Source: Monilinia fructicola
Taxonomy: Eukaryota > Ascomycota > Leotiomycetes > Helotiales > Sclerotiniaceae
Length of the DNA: 64,000 nt
Assembly: GCA_008692225.1 (NCBI GenBank)
Contig: VICG01000004.1
Location: 682,501 to 746,500, forward strand
Direction: 5' to 3'
The notes under the pieces were generated by a model. The model was not told where the DNA came from. It made no database searches and saw nothing but the letters and a program-made list of their open reading frames with translations. Positions 61,859 through 64,000 of this stretch are shown in pieces. Numbering within the stretch: position 1 is the first letter of the stretch; every line of letters starts with the position of its first letter. A program made the position numbers and the translations under genes.

Positions 61859-62975
61859 AGTATACCATTCTCAATCCCATTTCAACTCTTCAACTTCACT
61901 TCGATTCTTTAACTTCACTTCAACACCATCAATATCATCAATACTATTAATACTATCAGCGATTTTTCATTTGAGCATCGACTCCACAAAAGGTTCCTGG
62001 CGGAAGAATGTGACCCGAGGGAAGAGCCAATATTATCAATACTATCAATAGTAAGTTATTCCATTCGTTGAAGAATTGCTTTTTTTCTACTTCGCTTTCA
62101 CTCCCCTATTTTCGAAAATGCTCTTGCTTCTCTTCCCCCCCCTCCCATCAATAACATATTAATTACTTTAGATTTTAAATAGCTTCAATATTACCAATAA
62201 CAATAATAACAATAATGATAATACTATAGATTTGTAATATACTCGAATATACCCAAATAAAGCAATACGCTTAAATAAGCCGAAATCTTGTAGTATGCTT
62301 TAATAAACTTAGCTTAATAGATTAAAATCAACAGACTAAACTTAAAATAGAGATGTAAACTATTAATGTTAACTTCTGTTTCCTATACCATATGCCTAGA
62401 GATCTATGGATTCCTCCTAAATGTTGTATGTCAAAAAACCATTTTGAATATGGAATTATGCCATAAACCGGATATGGCATATGGCCATATTTCTGGTACT
62501 CTAGGGTAATTGAACGGCTATCTCATCGATATGATTTTGATGAGATATACATTTATTAGCCTGAGCTACGAGCGCCGCACTATTCAGCAACGGAGTTTCG
62601 GATTATTGTGTTTCAGGCAACGAATCCTTTACTATATCTTGAACGGTGAAATGGGAAGGGAGACTGAGTAGGGATTCACATGAGCATTTATGACCACTTG
62701 CTTACTCGATTTCAACTTTTAACATCTTTTCGTCAAAAAATTCAGGGCGAATAATATTTGACAGATATTGAAAATACCATCATCTCTTCCATTCTAAGAA
62801 TCCGGCATTTGTTCCTCAACCATACTCACTTTCCTCCATTCAAAGACATAAATACACAAATAATGATGCTCTATCACCGGGACCCCTTCAAAATCATGGT
62901 GCGGCAGATAAAAATCGAGCAAAGACATGCAAGCTGTGAGATTTGGACAAAGGTAATTTTCGAGAGCCCTGCAGA

Positions 62976-63600
62976 ATATTGAAAGCCAGCCGCCATCGAA
63001 AGTTCAGTACTGTACAGCCGTCGATAGAGCTCCAAATTGTAAGATCGTACCTCTCAACATCAATATCCTCTTACTATCCATCCCACACCACAAGTACCAC
63101 CTCGATTCCACCCAAAGCTACCAATGGCTCCGCACCAATACCTTTGCATCATGTTTTTCTAGATATATCCAAGCCGGGGGGAGCTGGAGAAGTTTAAGAT
63201 TGGCGTAGTGCCCAATGTGCTCCTAACCCGCAACGTTGCTATGTGGGAATACCCTATGTAAGAAATGCACACCCCTGAAAGCGGCATACTACATACAGAC
63301 CTCTTTTCCAGAACCCATGCTCTGCTATGCATCATTCTACCTAACCGGTACTGGGCAGAAAACCACACCAAGTTGCCTCCAGATTCCTTCTCCGAATTCA
63401 AATTCGTCAGTGAAAGGCTGGATCTTCGCTCTGGAGACTGCGCCTGCCTCGATTGGCCTATTTGAGATTTCTCTCGGTTCTTTTCTCTCCTCTCGGGAAT
63501 GTCTCGCTTCATCTTCTTGTCCCTCGGAAAAATGCTATCGCATATTTCGACGTCGGTAAAGAGCTAGTGTTCTCTGCACCGGTATTAGATTGCTTGATGT
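62976..63600 (+). CDS. possible unresolved multi-exon gene at right edge
   Basis: Protein-like segments on the plus strand can be joined by good splice signals. ...STVQPSIELQI ends at a GTAAGA donor near 63040. IYPSRGELEKFKIGVVPNVL ... MWEYP runs from about 63163 to a GTAAGA donor near 63257. THALLCIILPNRYWAENHTK ... CACLDWP continues from about 63310, then stops at 63465 unless one T of the TTT at 63463-63465 is surplus. No domain is recognised and the 5' start is not found. The minus strand also has a protein-like frame (DDAAQAIKLISLGYPLFY, near 63660-63720), so strand assignment is not certain. Confidence 0.25.
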
Positions 63601-64000
63601 CTGTGGACTACTCACAGGATGCTTGGATTGAACTTGACCATTGGAAGGCGAACGCCGTGGATAAAATAGCGGGTAACCCAGAGAGATGAGTTTTATGGCT
63701 TGGGCTGCATCGTCTCGATCCAATCCGAGGATATGAGACTAGTGCTCGGGACAACAGCTGTCGGACTTGTGGTTGGGATCCACGATTGGTGCTGATTATT
63801 TGGGCAGTTCGCGCACCGTCGAGGAGATGGGATGCTGTACTATAATCCGAGGAGGGATATTGATATGCATATTTACGTCTTGCTATCTCATGCTATACTA
63901 CTCCATGCAGTACGTAGTGAATACATGCGGACGCAATACCACACGCAGCAAGCGAAGCCAAGCCCCATCCAATCCGTCATCTGTAGACAATTGCAAACCG
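63601..64000. other. right edge, unassigned
   Basis: Short frames on both strands without recognisable domain. May belong to a gene continuing beyond the window. Confidence 0.3.

Larger units (their letters stand above)
60435..62975. other. AT-rich, repeat-bearing intergenic region
   Basis: No supportable gene. It contains TACCTAGGTA (60826-60835), an 18-bp perfect palindrome (61656-61673), a 29-bp direct duplication (61801-61858) and AT-rich simple sequence to about 62380. Minus frames near 60955-61347 and 61381-61584 lack domains. Confidence 0.4.

Noticed and set aside
1..64000. tRNA, rRNA, CRISPR array, telomere repeat or transposase
   Set aside because: No B-box-like GGTTCGANTCC with tRNA context, no regularly spaced direct repeats, no TTAGGG array and no transposase, reverse transcriptase or integrase motif was seen on either strand by eye.

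Overview
The window looks like nuclear chromosomal DNA of a filamentous ascomycete (Pezizomycotina). The evidence is short introns (about 40-125 bp, mostly 45-70) with GTAAGT/GTATGT-type donors and CTAAC/CTGAC branch points, long AT-leaning intergenic stretches, and a gene set made of single-copy fungal genes. The overall feel suggests Leotiomycetes (Helotiales, Sclerotiniaceae-like), but that is inference from family knowledge. No mitochondrial, plasmid, viral or bacterial signal was seen.

Layout. 1.0-1.3 kb: small Cys/His-rich protein (-). 2.4-4.4 kb: secreted GH18 chitinase with a CBM18 module (-). 4.9-6.8 kb: SSU processome factor UTP3/Sas10 (-). 7.3-10.5 kb: Mediator subunit 5 (-). 11.4-12.1 kb: conserved fungal protein of unknown function (-). 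12.2-19.6 kb: gene-poor, with an AT-rich block and simple repeats. 19.6-21.1 kb: seven-helix rhodopsin/SAT4-type membrane protein (-). 25.8-26.5 kb: hypothetical protein (-). 28.4-29.5 kb: secreted NucA/NucB-like protein (-). 31.8-35.4 kb: replication-fork protection factor Tof1/Timeless (-), divergent from 35.9-37.1 kb, a mitochondrial-type 3-hydroxyacyl-CoA dehydrogenase (+). 37.3-38.2 kb: SET-domain protein (-). 40.3-42.5 kb: homeobox transcription factor of the pah1/HOX8 type (-), followed by about 11 kb without a supportable gene. 53.5-58.1 kb: spliceosomal helicase Aquarius/Cwf11 (-), head to head with 58.4-60.4 kb, THO/TREX subunit THOC1/Hpr1 (+). 60.5-64 kb: AT-rich and repeat-bearing, with a possible incompletely resolved gene at the right edge.

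Most genes are independent housekeeping functions: rRNA processing, transcription, replication, splicing, mRNA export and fatty-acid oxidation. The exceptions are the secreted chitinase and nuclease-like protein. Aquarius and THOC1 share one 257-bp intergenic space and both act on nascent mRNA.

The strongest anomaly concerns the first 12 kb. Four neighbouring genes (chitinase, UTP3, MED5 and the 11.4-kb gene) each read correctly only if one surplus base is removed from specific short A/T runs, seven sites in all. After that correction every exon sum is a multiple of three. Nine other multi-domain or multi-exon genes downstream (about 16 kb of coding sequence) need no correction, apart from one doubtful case at the THOC1 stop codon. 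I read this as locally uncorrected homopolymer error, with real pseudogenisation as the alternative. No previously undescribed system could be supported.
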